A stretch of 64,000 nt of DNA from positions 186,001 through 250,000 of the forward strand of contig NZ_CP062983.1 of NCBI RefSeq assembly GCF_015500095.1, written 5' to 3'. This DNA is from Phototrophicus methaneseepsis (GTDB lineage Bacteria; Chloroflexota; Anaerolineae; Aggregatilineales; Phototrophicaceae). Shown in pieces: positions 7,903-17,352 of this stretch; the stretch's first letter is position 1; each line of letters opens with the position of its first letter. Below the pieces are notes generated by a model, which did not search any database, was not told the origin of the DNA, and saw nothing but the letters and a program-made list of their open reading frames with translations. The position numbers were made by a program, and so were the translations under genes.

Positions 7903-8580
7903 ATGCGCAAACAACAACCACAGAAAAATTTCATTGAAAGAGGTATCGACAGCTACAACGAATATCAAATGCGGCGACAGCGGCAAAGCTGCCTCTTTAT
8001 CATCTATGCAGCGATTGCATTTGCGATCCTTGCCGCGATCCTGGCAGTGATTGGGCTGGTTATCACCACAGTGGAAGAAAGCCAGGTCGTCAGCGATTAC
8101 GGCGAACAAATCGCCAATTTATGCAGCCCCGTCTCCCCCGGCACAGATGACCCTGATAATGCCCCACAAGGCGAAACGCCACTGCCCATGCTCATCATGC
8201 GGGCAGGCACGCGGCAGCGCCATAGCTGGTACCAGGACTTACCGCAGGCATGGCGCGGCACCTCTCAGACAGATACCGCCACAGTAGCCTGCGTCGAAGA
8301 AGAAGAAACCCCATTAGAGACGTGCTCTTATATGCGTAACTCCGACGAAGATGCGTACACAGCAAATTTTGAGCGTGTCCAACATACCACGACGATTCAT
8401 CTGCTGAATGCGGCAACTGGGCGGCGCATTGACACACTGATTCTAGAAGGCACTCTGCCAGAAAGTTGCCCAGAGGATGATCCTGGCGGCGTCAGCACAG
8501 CCATCGAAGGCACAGAGCCGACATTTGATGAAGCGGCCCCCTGGTTTGAAGCGTATGTCTTTGGAGATTCTGTAGAATAA
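7903..8580 (+). CDS. Single-pass membrane protein of unknown function
   Basis: A 225-residue protein with a basic N-terminal cytosolic segment, one transmembrane helix (about 30-55, LFIIYAAIAFAILAAILAVI) and an extracytoplasmic domain of about 165 residues rich in Asp, Glu, Thr and Pro. That domain has several cysteines (NLCSPV, VACVEE, LETCSYM, ESCPED) which could form disulfides. The ATG at 7903 is chosen because GAGGTG lies 3 bases upstream; the frame is open back to 7834. No family recognised. Its 3' end is only 6 bases from the convergent methyltransferase gene. Confidence 0.65.
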   Translation: MRKQQPQKNFIERGIDSYNEYQMRRQRQSCLFIIYAAIAFAILAAILAVIGLVITTVEESQVVSDYGEQIANLCSPVSPGTDDPDNAPQGETPLPMLIMRAGTRQRHSWYQDLPQAWRGTSQTDTATVACVEEEETPLETCSYMRNSDEDAYTANFERVQHTTTIHLLNAATGRRIDTLILEGTLPESCPEDDPGGVSTAIEGTEPTFDEAAPWFEAYVFGDSVE

Positions 8581-8586
8581 GAACCC

Positions 8587-9324
8587 TCAGCTGAGGCGTT
8601 GGCGCATGGCCTCAAACGCGACGACAGCCGCCGTCGGCGACATGCCCAGGGACCGCCTGAAATCGCGGCCATAAGGGAGCTGCAAAACCGCATCAACGGC
8701 ATTGGCGATGCCCCGCGAGAGGCCGCGTTTTTCCCCACCGATGAGGGCAAATGTCGGCTGACGCCAATCATAGGCGTAGATTGTGCTGGCTTTGGGGTCC
8801 GCATCCAGGGCAACCGCTTGCATCCCACGCGCCTTAAAATGCTGCACAGCGTCTTCTGCTGTCTCTGCATAGGCGATGGGGATACGCTCAGAAGCCCCGG
8901 CAGATGAGCGCGCGACAATCGAAGTCGCACTGGCCCATTCCCGCGGGCGCAGGACCAACCCGTGCACGCCAGCCGCATAGAGTGAACGCACCGCCTGCCC
9001 GAAGTTAAATGGGTCCTCTTGCCCATCCAGCATAATAATCAGCGGGGCGGCTTCGTCCTGGGCCAATTCAGCTAAGGGCAGCGTCCGACGCTCACCAACC
9101 AGCGCCGCCACCCCGCCATGCGAGTTCCCATTCGTCACCTGCTCGATCATCGCATCGGGCACGCGCTCAAACGGAATCTGCTCAGCCTGGGCCAATCGCA
9201 GCAGCGCATGGGCCGATTTATTGAGGATGCCTTCACGGATATAGAGCGTTTCAATCGGGCGGCTGTGGGCTTCTATGGCTGCACGCACAGAAATATGGCC
9301 TTCGAGGACTTCTTGAGAGGGCAA
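8587..9324 (-). CDS. TrmH/SpoU-family RNA 2'-O-methyltransferase
   Basis: A 245-residue SPOUT methyltransferase that uses S-adenosylmethionine to 2'-O-methylate tRNA or rRNA. The N-terminal substrate-binding domain (VLEGHISVRAAIEAHSRPI, about 6-24) is followed by the knotted catalytic domain with motif 2 GGEKRGLSRG (about 192) and motif 3 LPYGRDFRRSLGMSPTAAVV (about 213-232). In motif 3 the usual SLNVS is SLGMSP. The start is a TTG with GGAG at a spacing of 7. It is the last gene of a three-gene minus-strand operon with the M28 peptidase and a small membrane protein. The modified nucleotide cannot be assigned. Confidence 0.82.
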   Translation of the reverse strand: MPSQEVLEGHISVRAAIEAHSRPIETLYIREGILNKSAHALLRLAQAEQIPFERVPDAMIEQVTNGNSHGGVAALVGERRTLPLAELAQDEAAPLIIMLDGQEDPFNFGQAVRSLYAAGVHGLVLRPREWASATSIVARSSAGASERIPIAYAETAEDAVQHFKARGMQAVALDADPKASTIYAYDWRQPTFALIGGEKRGLSRGIANAVDAVLQLPYGRDFRRSLGMSPTAAVVAFEAMRQRLS

Positions 9325-9351
9325 TTTGGGCTCCAGAGATAAGGGTTCTGC

Positions 9352-9723
9352 TCAATTCAACGCGCCAGCCAATTGGGCAATGACGAACGCGACGAACAGC
9401 GTTGCAATGAGGATGGACCAGGCCACGAGACGCCCACTATCCTGCACGGGCGAAATATCACGCTCTTCAATGGTGACCTCGCCCAATAAATCACACTGAA
9501 AATCGAGATTCTTCTTCCCCCGTGTCAGGCGTACAAAGTAATCGCCATCATGGGTGACGACCCAGCCATCTTCTTGCTCCGTCCAATCATCGCCCAGATG
9601 CGCTTTCATCGCGGCCTCAATCTGACGGCGAGCATCTCCTGGCGCGATGGGGTCTATCTCTGCTTGTGTCTGTGTGATTTCAGCATCCGGCTGGGCAGAT
9701 GCACCTGACCATTCTTCGTGCAC
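9352..9723 (-). CDS. Small tail-anchored protein of unknown function
   Basis: A 123-residue protein with a Glu/Asp/Gln-rich N-terminus, a compact central domain (HDGDYFVRLTRGKKNLDF, about 60-77) and one C-terminal transmembrane helix (about 98-119), so it should be held in the membrane by its tail. The start is a GTG at 9723 with AGGAG at a spacing of about 6. It sits between the M28 peptidase (26 bases upstream) and the TrmH gene (27 bases downstream) and is very likely co-transcribed with them. No known family. Confidence 0.65.
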   Translation of the reverse strand: MHEEWSGASAQPDAEITQTQAEIDPIAPGDARRQIEAAMKAHLGDDWTEQEDGWVVTHDGDYFVRLTRGKKNLDFQCDLLGEVTIEERDISPVQDSGRLVAWSILIATLFVAFVIAQLAGALN

Positions 9724-9748
9724 AAATGGCTCCTATAGGCTTGGTTCG

Positions 9749-11170
9749 CTAGGGTGACGCGACGAATTGCTGGCCGACGAGATATTCATCACAGAACGGA
9801 CCAATGATGCCATTACGACCCCGTGCCGCGACGGTAATCGCCCCGTATTGGCTGAAGAGATTGGATTGAGCAGCCAGACGAGATTCCAGCGTTTCCACGT
9901 ACCCATCATAATGCAGGCTATCCGCCAGACGGAAGAAGACCATATAGCCGGTTGCGTCTTCCAGCGGGTTCCAGATCAGCGTTTGCGTATCATTCTGGAC
10001 CGGGCGCAAGACAATATCACAGCGCGGCAGGCGCGGCCCATCCGCAACAGTCAGCACGAACATCATAATCGACTGTGTGGCGCGCGTTAGATAATCGAAC
10101 TCAATATACTGAATGAGGTCATTGGCGGAGGCATTGGGCCATTGTTCCAGCGTATTGATGAAGCGAATCGCCGGGACGCCGGCATCACTGAATGAGAAGT
10201 GATCGCCATAACGACCTTCGCGGTCACGGCTAGTTTCGACTTCCAGCCGCATATCCAGGCCATAATAATCGCTGATCATCTCCGCCATACGGGCCATCTG
10301 GCGTGACTGCGAGCTATTAGAATCATCGGAGTAGACGCTCAACTCATGATCATCAATATTACCGCTGTTATCGTCGGCATTACCAATGCTGTCGATGTTG
10401 ATCATGCCCAGCACATCCATCCCTGAGCCGAGGATGATGTCATTCACGAAGGCTTTACTGCCCTGACGCTCATGCTCTTCAGCACTGAAGGCGACGAAGA
10501 TCAATGTCGCCCGGTAGCGCCGCTGACTGAGGATGCGTGCAATCTCCAGCATGCCCGCCACGCCGGAGCCATTATCATTGGCACCGGGGGCGGCAATTGT
10601 GGGGTCCTTGAGGTTTGGTCCGACGCTGTCATAGTGCGCGCCGATGACATAAATACCCGCGTTCGTCTCGCTCCCCTGGATATAAGCAAAGACGTTGTAA
10701 TTCGTCGCGCTCTGGGTCGCCGTGTTATAAGCCGTGAAGGCATGGGGCGTTGGCACAGTCAGGTTGCCACCGGAGCTATCCGAAATCAGCCGGAATTGTT
10801 CTTCAATGTAACGTTGCGCTGCGCCAATACCCGTCGCACCCGTCTGTGACGAGAGGATATGGCGCGTCTGCACATTTTGCAGATATTGAATATGCGCCCG
10901 CATCCGTTCCGGGTCAACCTGATTCAGTAGATTCTTGATTTCAACACTGGGATCAACAACAGGGGTCTGCACGCCCCCTAGTGTGAGATCTGGCTGCTGC
11001 AACTGCCCGCCGGATTCCACGCCGAGCGTCGGCGGAGGCGTCGCGGTTGCACGCGGCACCATCGTCACATAGGCGTCCGATTGGGCAGTCCCGAGGTTAC
11101 ATGCACTCAGTAACAGGGTCAGGCCGATTAGACAACTTAATTGAATCAGGGAAAAAGAACGTCGCTTCAT
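9749..11170 (-). CDS. M28-family zinc aminopeptidase, lipoprotein
   Basis: A 473-residue secreted metallopeptidase. A signal peptide ends in the lipobox LLSACN (Cys at about 24), so it should be lipid-anchored outside the membrane. Zinc ligands of the M28 family are visible in order: the His of IGAHYDSVG (about 178), the Asp of APGANDNGSGVAG (about 199), the Glu pair of FSAEEHERQGS (about 230), the Asp of MINIDSIGN (about 258) and the His of GDHFSFSDAG (about 321). A Thr/Pro-rich linker follows the lipobox, and an extra domain of about 90 residues follows the peptidase. It probably scavenges peptides. First gene of a three-gene operon. Confidence 0.88.
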   Translation of the reverse strand: MKRRSFSLIQLSCLIGLTLLLSACNLGTAQSDAYVTMVPRATATPPPTLGVESGGQLQQPDLTLGGVQTPVVDPSVEIKNLLNQVDPERMRAHIQYLQNVQTRHILSSQTGATGIGAAQRYIEEQFRLISDSSGGNLTVPTPHAFTAYNTATQSATNYNVFAYIQGSETNAGIYVIGAHYDSVGPNLKDPTIAAPGANDNGSGVAGMLEIARILSQRRYRATLIFVAFSAEEHERQGSKAFVNDIILGSGMDVLGMINIDSIGNADDNSGNIDDHELSVYSDDSNSSQSRQMARMAEMISDYYGLDMRLEVETSRDREGRYGDHFSFSDAGVPAIRFINTLEQWPNASANDLIQYIEFDYLTRATQSIMMFVLTVADGPRLPRCDIVLRPVQNDTQTLIWNPLEDATGYMVFFRLADSLHYDGYVETLESRLAAQSNLFSQYGAITVAARGRNGIIGPFCDEYLVGQQFVASP

Positions 11171-11441
11171 GTCGATTAGTTTAGCATAGTTTGCCGGTCA
11201 TCTAGCATGAGGGAGCGGAAGACGTGTGTATGACGTGGGGCAAGCGCAGGCCATCCGCCAGTCGCACATCATAGAGGGATGCCGCCGTTGATACAAGGGC
11301 CATGTTCAAGGGCTGGCATTGATCCATCAGCCGTACCCCTGCAAAGCAAATGGGCCACCCAAGGATGACGTTTATCCTTATTTGAGACGGTATTTAGCGA
11401 ATTTGACCTTTTTCCAGGCAGGTTAATCGGGACATTCAAGA

Positions 11442-11508
11442 ATGTTCAGGGTATAATGATATTGAACATATAAACAGTATTTGATGTTCATATGAACAAT
11501 GTTATGAT
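11442..11508 (+). promoter_or_regulatory. Promoter/operator region of the arabinose operon
   Basis: A perfect 14-bp palindrome TGTTCATATGAACA (11485-11498) lies between a TTGATG (11481-11486) and a TATGAT (11503-11508). A second inverted repeat ATGTTCA/TGAACAT (11442-11448 and 11463-11469) flanks a TATAAT (11452-11457). All half-sites share TGTTCA, which suggests one repressor binding two operators, for example a LacI- or AraR-type regulator. No such regulator is encoded in this window, so the identity is inference. The rest of the 445-base gap (11171-11441) shows nothing recognisable. Confidence 0.6.
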
Positions 11509-11615
11509 CGAAAGACGGATACAAAGGCATTCTGTTGCCTTGTAAGCGCCCTACAGCCTATGATGGTTGAAGCATATTTGTTTATGAAGGACAAACTATT
11601 AGAAAAGGACTTTGA

Positions 11616-13268
11616 ATGTATACAATAGGCGTTGATTTCGGCACATTATCCGGGCGAGCCGTGCTCGTCGATACGCGTGATGGCCGCGAAGTGGCACAGG
11701 CCGTCTACGAATATCCCCATGCGGTCATGGATGAGAAACTCCCTTCCGGCAAGTCTTTGCCGCCGGAATGGGCCTTGCAGCATCCGCAAGATTATTTAGA
11801 TGTTTTCTACAAGACAATCCCGGCAGTCATTAAAGAGAGCGGCATCGACCCGAACGAGGTCAAGGGCATCGGTATCGACTTCACGGCCAGTACGCCCATG
11901 CCCGTCATGGCCGATGGGACGCCGCTGTGCTTCGTCCCCGGCTACGAAGATGAACCCCATGCTTACGTCAAACTCTGGAAGCACCACGCCGGGCAGCCAC
12001 AAGCCGATAAGATTAATGCTGTGGCACGGGAACGCGGCGAGAGCTGGCTCCCGCGCTATGGTGGCAAATATTCATCGGAATGGTTCTTCAGCAAACTGCT
12101 GCAAATCCTGGAAGAAGCCCCGGATGTCTATAACAAGTTCGATGTCTTCATCGAAGCCGCCGACTGGGTCATCTGGCAGTTATGTGGGCAAATGACGCGC
12201 AATACTTGTACATTGGGCTATAAGATGCTCTACCAGGATGGCAGCTACCCCTCCGAGGCCTATTTCGCGGCGCTCAACCCCGCCTTTGCAGATGTCATCA
12301 GCACGAAGGTGACGGGCGACTTTTCGCCATTGGGTGGGCGCGCAGGTGGCCTGACGGAAGCCATGGCCGAAAAACTCGGTTTACCAGCCGACATCGCTAT
12401 CGCTGTGGGCAATGTCGATGCTCATGTGACAGCCCCGGCTGTGAAGGCAACAGGCCCCGGCGTGATGGTCATGATTATGGGCACTTCGACCTGCCATATC
12501 ATGTCTGCGGAAAAGCTGGAAGAGGTCGAAGGTATGTGTGGCGTCGTCGATGGCGGCATCATTGATGGCCTGTATGGCTACGAAGCCGGACAATCTGGCG
12601 TGGGCGATATTTTCGCCTGGTTTGTCGATAATGCTGTGCCTGCGGAATATCAGGAAGCCGCAGACAAAGCCGGGATGAACCTGCACGCTTACCTGGAACA
12701 AGAAGCAGCCAAGCAAAAAGTCGGTGAACATGGCTTGATCGCGCTCGATTGGTGGAACGGCAACCGCTCGACGCTTGTCGATGTGGACCTGAGCGGGTTG
12801 TTAGTCGGTGCGACCCTGGCAACACGTGCGCCTGATATTTACCGCGCATTGATTGAATCTACCGCCTTTGGCACGCGCGAAATTATCGAAGCTTTTGAGG
12901 GTAATGGCGTCGCCGTGAATGAACTGGTGGCCGCTGGTGGCCTGCCAGAGAAAAACGCCCTCCTGCGCCAGATTTACGCCGACATCACCGGGCGCACCTT
13001 CAAGCTGGCCGGGTCCTCACAATCGCCAGCGCTTGGCTCTGCCATCCATGCTGCTGTGGCCGCTGGCCTCTATGAAGATGTGGCCGCCGCTGGTGAAAAG
13101 ATGGGCAAACTCAAAGAAGAAGTCGTCACACCGATCCCAGAAAATCAGGCGGTGTATGACAAGCTCTATGCTGAATATAAGACACTCTATGATTACTTCG
13201 GTCGCGGTGAGAATGACGTCATGAAGCGCCTAAAGAAGATCCGCAACACAGCAAAAGGGGAAGACTAG
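11616..13268 (+). CDS. araB: Ribulokinase
   Basis: A 550-residue FGGY-family kinase that phosphorylates L-ribulose to L-ribulose 5-phosphate with ATP. The N-terminal phosphate-1 motif is GVDFGTLSGRAVLVD (about 4-18), followed by a central VGNVDAHVTAPA and MIMGTSTCH (about 285), and the C-terminal VAAGGLPEKNALLRQIYADI (about 437-456). The length matches AraB-type kinases rather than xylulokinase. A strong AAAGGAC lies 6 bases before the ATG. It is the first gene of an operon araB-araD-araA-dehydrogenase; the araD start codon directly follows its stop codon. This identity is mutually supported by its two ara neighbours. Confidence 0.95.
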   Translation: MYTIGVDFGTLSGRAVLVDTRDGREVAQAVYEYPHAVMDEKLPSGKSLPPEWALQHPQDYLDVFYKTIPAVIKESGIDPNEVKGIGIDFTASTPMPVMADGTPLCFVPGYEDEPHAYVKLWKHHAGQPQADKINAVARERGESWLPRYGGKYSSEWFFSKLLQILEEAPDVYNKFDVFIEAADWVIWQLCGQMTRNTCTLGYKMLYQDGSYPSEAYFAALNPAFADVISTKVTGDFSPLGGRAGGLTEAMAEKLGLPADIAIAVGNVDAHVTAPAVKATGPGVMVMIMGTSTCHIMSAEKLEEVEGMCGVVDGGIIDGLYGYEAGQSGVGDIFAWFVDNAVPAEYQEAADKAGMNLHAYLEQEAAKQKVGEHGLIALDWWNGNRSTLVDVDLSGLLVGATLATRAPDIYRALIESTAFGTREIIEAFEGNGVAVNELVAAGGLPEKNALLRQIYADITGRTFKLAGSSQSPALGSAIHAAVAAGLYEDVAAAGEKMGKLKEEVVTPIPENQAVYDKLYAEYKTLYDYFGRGENDVMKRLKKIRNTAKGED

Positions 13269-13919
13269 ATGCTGCTACCTGAACTACGTCAAATCGTCTG
13301 TGAGTTGCACGCTGAACTGCCGAAAAACAGCCTCGTCGCATGGACGAGCGGCAACATCAGCGGGCGCGACCCTGAAACAGGGTTGGTGGTCATCAAGCCA
13401 AGCGGCGTGACCTTCGCGGAATTGACGCCGGAGAATATGGTCGTCGTGGATATTGATGGCAAAATCGTTGAAGGTGATTATAAAGCCTCGTCCGATACAG
13501 CCTCGCACTGCTATATCTATCGTCATATGCCCGATGTCAACGGTATCGTGCACACACATTCACGTTATGCGACCGCCTTCGCCACCCTGGGCCGTGAAAT
13601 CCCATGTGTGACCACCGCCATGAGCGATGAATTCGGCGGGCCGATCCCATGCGGCGGCTTTGCCCTGATTGGTGGCGAGGAAATCGGCCAGGTCGTCGTG
13701 GAGACCATCAAAGATCATCGCAGCCCGTCTTGCCTGCTACAAAGCCATGGCGTCTTCGCAACCGGGCCATCTGCGGAAAAAGCCGTCAAGGCCGCTGTGA
13801 TGACAGAAGATAACGCCGCCATCGTCTGGACGGCCCTGCAAATGGGCACGCCACTGACGATTGACCCGGCAGATATCGACAAGCTCTATGATCGCTATCA
13901 GAATGTGTATGGGCAGTAA
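13269..13919 (+). CDS. araD: L-ribulose-5-phosphate 4-epimerase (class II aldolase fold)
   Basis: A 216-residue zinc enzyme converting L-ribulose 5-phosphate to D-xylulose 5-phosphate. It shows GNISGRD (about 28-34) and KPSGV for phosphate binding, the zinc ligands HTHSRYATAFA (about 96-106) and QSHGVFATG (about 158-166), and the SDTASHCYIYRH segment (about 76-87). Class II aldolases also include fuculose-phosphate aldolase, but its place between araB and araA makes the epimerase the best call. Its ATG directly abuts the araB stop, so translation is probably coupled. Confidence 0.93.
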   Translation: MLLPELRQIVCELHAELPKNSLVAWTSGNISGRDPETGLVVIKPSGVTFAELTPENMVVVDIDGKIVEGDYKASSDTASHCYIYRHMPDVNGIVHTHSRYATAFATLGREIPCVTTAMSDEFGGPIPCGGFALIGGEEIGQVVVETIKDHRSPSCLLQSHGVFATGPSAEKAVKAAVMTEDNAAIVWTALQMGTPLTIDPADIDKLYDRYQNVYGQ

Positions 13920-13977
13920 AAGCCATCATCCTGAACGCTTTCTGCGATGAGATAGCTAAAACATAGCCTGAGGAGTT

Positions 13978-13999
13978 GGGGCGCGGGATACCGTGCCCC
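13978..13999. repeat. Intercistronic hairpin, copy 1 (araD-araA)
   Basis: GGGGCGCGG pairs with CCGTGCCCC around a GATA loop (9 bp with one G-U). No T-run follows. The same stem sequence recurs upstream of the dehydrogenase gene (15581-15606), so it is probably an mRNA processing or stability element rather than a terminator. Confidence 0.6.
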
Positions 14000-14059
14000 G
14001 ACACACCCAGGCATTGGACAAAACCTTATCAGAAAACGCTTTTTGAAAGGAAATCTTGA

Positions 14060-15565
14060 ATGATTGATCTCAGTCAATTTGAAATCTGGTTTATTACGGG
14101 CAGCCAGCACCTTTATGGACCAGAAGCCATTGAGCAAGTCGGCCAGCACTCGCAGGAAATCGCTGCTGCGCTCAATAATTCCGACATCATCCCGACCAAG
14201 GTCGTGTATAAGCCTGTCGTTACCACGCCAGAAGAAATTTACGATGTTTGCCAGCAAGCCAATACAGACCCGAAGTGCGTCGGTGTCGTCACCTGGATGC
14301 ATACCTTCTCGCCTGCCAAGATGTGGATCGCGGGCCTGAGCGCGCTGCAAAAGCCGCTGGCTCATCTGCATACGCAGTACAACCAGGATATTCCCTGGGG
14401 CGATATCGACATGGACTTCATGAACCTGAACCAGGCCGCACACGGCGACCGGGAATATGGGTTCATCGTCAGCCGGATGCGCCGTAACCGCAAGGTCATC
14501 GTCGGGCACTGGCAGGACAGCGATGTACAGGAACGGTTGGGCGTATGGGCACGGGCCGCTTGTGCCTGGGCCGATTGCCAGAATATGAAGGTCGTGCGCT
14601 TTGGCGATAATATGCGCTTTGTCGCCGTGACGGAAGGTGATAAAGTCGAAGCACAGCGCCGCCTGGGTTGGAGCGTGAATACTTATGGCGTGGGTGATCT
14701 GGTAGAAGTCGTCAACTCCGCCAGCGAGAGCGATATTAACGCCCTTGTCGATGCATACGAAGCCAGCTACAGCCTCGCGGATGACCTTAAAAAGGGTGGC
14801 GCGCGCCACAGCAGCATCGTAGAAGCCGCACGCATCGAATATGGCCTGCGTAAATTCATTGAAGATGGCGGCTTTAAAGCCTTTACAACCACCTTTGAAG
14901 ACCTGCACGGGTTGGCTCAACTGCCGGGGCTGGCGCCACAGCGCCTGATGGCGGATGACATCGGCTTCGCAGGGGAAGGCGACTGGAAAACAGCCGCCCT
15001 TGTGCGTGCAATGAAGGTCATGAGCGCGGGCCTGGAAGGCGGGACTTCCTTCATGGAAGATTACACCTATCACATGAACCCCAATGGCATGAAGGTCCTC
15101 GGCGCGCATATGCTGGAAATCTGCCCGTCGATTGCGGCAGGCAAGCCCAGCCTGGAAGTCCACCCGCTGGGTATCGGCGGCAAAGCAGACCCTGCCCGCC
15201 TGGTGTTCACATCGGCAACAGGCCCGGCAATTAACGCGTCCCTGATGGATATGGGCAACCGCTTCCGTATGGTGGTCAACGATGTCGATGTCGTCACACC
15301 GGAACAAGATATGCCCAAGCTGCCTGTCGCCCGTGCCCTGTGGGAGACCAAGCCGAACTTTAAGGATGCCCTCGCCGCGTGGATTTATGCAGGTGGCGCG
15401 CACCATACCGGCTTCAGCCTCTCGCTGACGTGGGAACACATGAATGACTTCGCAGAGATGGCAGGCATTGAGTTCCTGCACATTGGCGAAGACACCAATC
15501 TGTATGACTTCAAGAATGAGATCCGCTGGAACGATATGTATTACGTGCTGGCGAATGGATTCTAG
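14060..15565 (+). CDS. araA: L-arabinose isomerase
   Basis: A 501-residue isomerase of the AraA family, interconverting L-arabinose and L-ribulose with a divalent metal. Family features visible are the N-terminal [11 protein letters not shown] (about 9-19), the active-site region [16 protein letters not shown] with a metal-ligand Glu (about 323-338), [10 protein letters not shown] with the second Glu (about 352), and the C-terminal [16 protein letters not shown] (about 449-464) with metal-binding His. Length matches E. coli AraA (500). AAAGGAAA precedes the ATG by about 8 bases. It follows araD after a 140-base gap that carries a hairpin. Confidence 0.96.
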   Translation: MIDLSQFEIWFITGSQHLYGPEAIEQVGQHSQEIAAALNNSDIIPTKVVYKPVVTTPEEIYDVCQQANTDPKCVGVVTWMHTFSPAKMWIAGLSALQKPLAHLHTQYNQDIPWGDIDMDFMNLNQAAHGDREYGFIVSRMRRNRKVIVGHWQDSDVQERLGVWARAACAWADCQNMKVVRFGDNMRFVAVTEGDKVEAQRRLGWSVNTYGVGDLVEVVNSASESDINALVDAYEASYSLADDLKKGGARHSSIVEAARIEYGLRKFIEDGGFKAFTTTFEDLHGLAQLPGLAPQRLMADDIGFAGEGDWKTAALVRAMKVMSAGLEGGTSFMEDYTYHMNPNGMKVLGAHMLEICPSIAAGKPSLEVHPLGIGGKADPARLVFTSATGPAINASLMDMGNRFRMVVNDVDVVTPEQDMPKLPVARALWETKPNFKDALAAWIYAGGAHHTGFSLSLTWEHMNDFAEMAGIEFLHIGEDTNLYDFKNEIRWNDMYYVLANGF

Positions 15566-15580
15566 TTTAGAAGCGACAAT

Positions 15581-15606
15581 ATCGGGCGCGGTATGCCGTG
15601 CCCGAT
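15581..15606. repeat. Intercistronic hairpin, copy 2 (araA-dehydrogenase)
   Basis: ATCGGGCGCGG pairs with CCGTGCCCGAT around a TATG loop (11 bp including one G-U). The core GGGCGCGG/CCGTGCCC is shared with the hairpin at 13978-13999. There is no T-run. Confidence 0.6.
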
Positions 15607-15649
15607 GTAATTTGCTACAACTGAAATCGTTATATAAAGAGGCAATCTG

Positions 15650-16699
15650 ATGAAAGCAGCACGACTGCACGGCCCAAAAGACATGCGGGTCGAGGATGTC
15701 CCAGAGCCACCCAGCCCCCAACCGGGCGATGTGCTCATCCGTGTGAAAGCCGTCGGCATATGCGGCTCCGACTTGCATATGTATGAAGATGGCCGCATCG
15801 GCGATACTGAATATGAAAAGCCGCTGACACTCGGCCATGAATTCATGGGCGAAATCACAGCTGTGGGCGAAGGCGCGTTGGATGGCAACTTCCAGCCACT
15901 GAAGGTCGGCCAGCGCGTGGCGGTGGACCCGGCAACCCCTTGCTATCACTGTGAAATGTGCGAAGCAGGCCACCCGAACCTGTGCCCGAACCATACATTT
16001 TATGGTGTCTACCCCGATGATGGGGCACTGCAAGAATGCATGATCGTCCATGGACGTAATTGCTTCCCCATGCCGGATAACGTCAGCGATGGTGCTGGCA
16101 CCCTGCTAGAGACGCTCGGCGTCGCTATCCATGCATCGGATTTAGCGAAGTTCCGCGTGGCGGATAGCGTAGCGATCATTGGCTGTGGCCCTGTGGGCTT
16201 GCTCATCCTGGCACTGGCGAAGCATGCCGGGGCCTACCCCATTTACGCCTTTGATAAATTCGACTGGCGTGTTGAAAAAGCTCGCCAATGGGGCGCAACA
16301 GAAGCCTGGAATGTCGATGAAGTCGACCCGGTGAAAGTGCTCAACGAAGCGTCCCATGGGCGCGGTGTAGATATTGCCATAGAAGCCGCCTGGGCAGATC
16401 ACTCCATCCAGATGGCCGCTGATATGGCCCGTCCGGGTGGTCGCCTCGTCTTAGTCGGCATCCCCGGCGATGATCAACTGCATATGAAGCACGCCACCGC
16501 CCGCCGCAAAGGCCTGACGATCCGCATGGCGCGCCGTATGAAGCTCACGTATCCGCGTGCTTACAAAGTTGTGGAATCCGGCATGATTGATCTGGATGAT
16601 CTCATCTCGCATCATTACCCGCTTGAAGAAGCGCCGAAGGCCTTCGAAGACAACGACCATTACATCGAAGGCGCACACAAGATCATCATCGACATCTAG
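15650..16699 (+). CDS. Zinc-dependent medium-chain alcohol/polyol dehydrogenase
   Basis: A 349-residue medium-chain dehydrogenase. The catalytic zinc site is visible in [11 protein letters not shown] (about 38-48) and LGHEFMGE (about 66). The four structural zinc cysteines lie in [18 protein letters not shown] (about 101-118), and the Rossmann motif is [19 protein letters not shown] (about 182-200) followed by an acidic residue after AFDKFD, which favours NAD over NADP. The family includes sorbitol, threonine and galactitol dehydrogenases. As the last gene of the arabinose operon it may oxidise a pentose or pentitol, which is inference. A terminator follows. Confidence 0.85.
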   Translation: MKAARLHGPKDMRVEDVPEPPSPQPGDVLIRVKAVGICGSDLHMYEDGRIGDTEYEKPLTLGHEFMGEITAVGEGALDGNFQPLKVGQRVAVDPATPCYHCEMCEAGHPNLCPNHTFYGVYPDDGALQECMIVHGRNCFPMPDNVSDGAGTLLETLGVAIHASDLAKFRVADSVAIIGCGPVGLLILALAKHAGAYPIYAFDKFDWRVEKARQWGATEAWNVDEVDPVKVLNEASHGRGVDIAIEAAWADHSIQMAADMARPGGRLVLVGIPGDDQLHMKHATARRKGLTIRMARRMKLTYPRAYKVVESGMIDLDDLISHHYPLEEAPKAFEDNDHYIEGAHKIIIDI

Positions 16700-16724
16700 G
16701 GAAATCGGTTCCGTTAAGTTTTTA

Positions 16725-16750
16725 AGAGGGTGCAAACGCGCCCTCTTTTT
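16725..16750 (+). terminator. Terminator of the arabinose operon
   Basis: AGAGGGTGC (16725-16733) pairs with GCGCCCTCT (16738-16746) around an AAAC loop, followed by TTTTT. Confidence 0.9.
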
Positions 16751-16926
16751 ACTTTTCTATCTGCTTTTATGACCACTCAAGACGCTTTAACTTGTTTTAA
16801 ACCCGTTAGAAAGCGCTCAAAAACGCTAAATTGCCTATATTAGGTCGCCCAACCTATTGCTATTCCAGAAAAACATCGTAAACTATCGCTGTCTGCAAAC
16901 TTGTGCAATTTAATGATGAGGAGATC

Positions 16927-17073
16927 ATGATGCAGGAGTATTTGCCGCCTCGTGATGAGGACGAAGAAGACGATTACGATTACGAAGAAGAAGATGATTA
17001 CGACTACGAAGACGAAGACGAAGATTACGACTATGATGATGACGACGACGATTACGACGAAGACGAAGATTAG
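16927..17073 (+). CDS. Acidic Asp/Glu/Tyr-only microprotein, 48 residues
   Basis: A 48-codon ORF starting ATG ATG with a strong GAGGAG about 5 bases upstream. After the first nine residues (MMQEYLPPR) the rest consists only of Asp, Glu and Tyr in a pattern of acidic blocks punctuated by single Tyr. It is closed by TAG and followed by an intrinsic terminator at 17153-17183, so it looks like a complete monocistronic gene. The net charge is extreme (about -34). Such tails occur in nucleic-acid mimics and metal- or basic-protein-binding peptides, but a free microprotein of this composition matches no family I know. Repetitive codons (GAC GAA GAT TAC) could have arisen by slippage. Confidence 0.65.
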   Translation: MMQEYLPPRDEDEEDDYDYEEEDDYDYEDEDEDYDYDDDDDDYDEDED

Positions 17074-17152
17074 TCTGTAACGTCAAACGCATCACTGTGG
17101 TTGTTTACCCATAGCACGACCATCTGTCTTCGAAAAAACAAATGAATAATGA

Positions 17153-17183
17153 GCGCCCTTCTTGCTAAAGTTGGGCGTTTTTT
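17153..17183 (+). terminator. Intrinsic terminator after the acidic microprotein
   Basis: GCGCCC (17153-17158) pairs with GGGCGT (17173-17178), followed by TTTTTT. It lies about 80 bases after the microprotein stop codon. Confidence 0.75.
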
Positions 17184-17352
17184 CATTCTGGATATTGTGA
17201 ACTGAGGTAAAGTAATTGAAACGATAGGGCTTCATACATGGGACCCATGAAAAAGCCCCGAAAAATGCCCCATCGTTTTATTTATTAAGGGACAAACCCT
17301 GTAATCTCATTTAATATAATATCGTTAGAGGGACGCCCATAAGAGGTGCAGA

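Noticed and set aside
13898-16051. 717-codon open frame on the minus strand across the arabinose genes
   Set aside because: It is antisense to araD, araA and the dehydrogenase, which have clear family motifs. Its composition (His, Cys, Ile rich) is that of a reverse-frame shadow of GC-biased codons.
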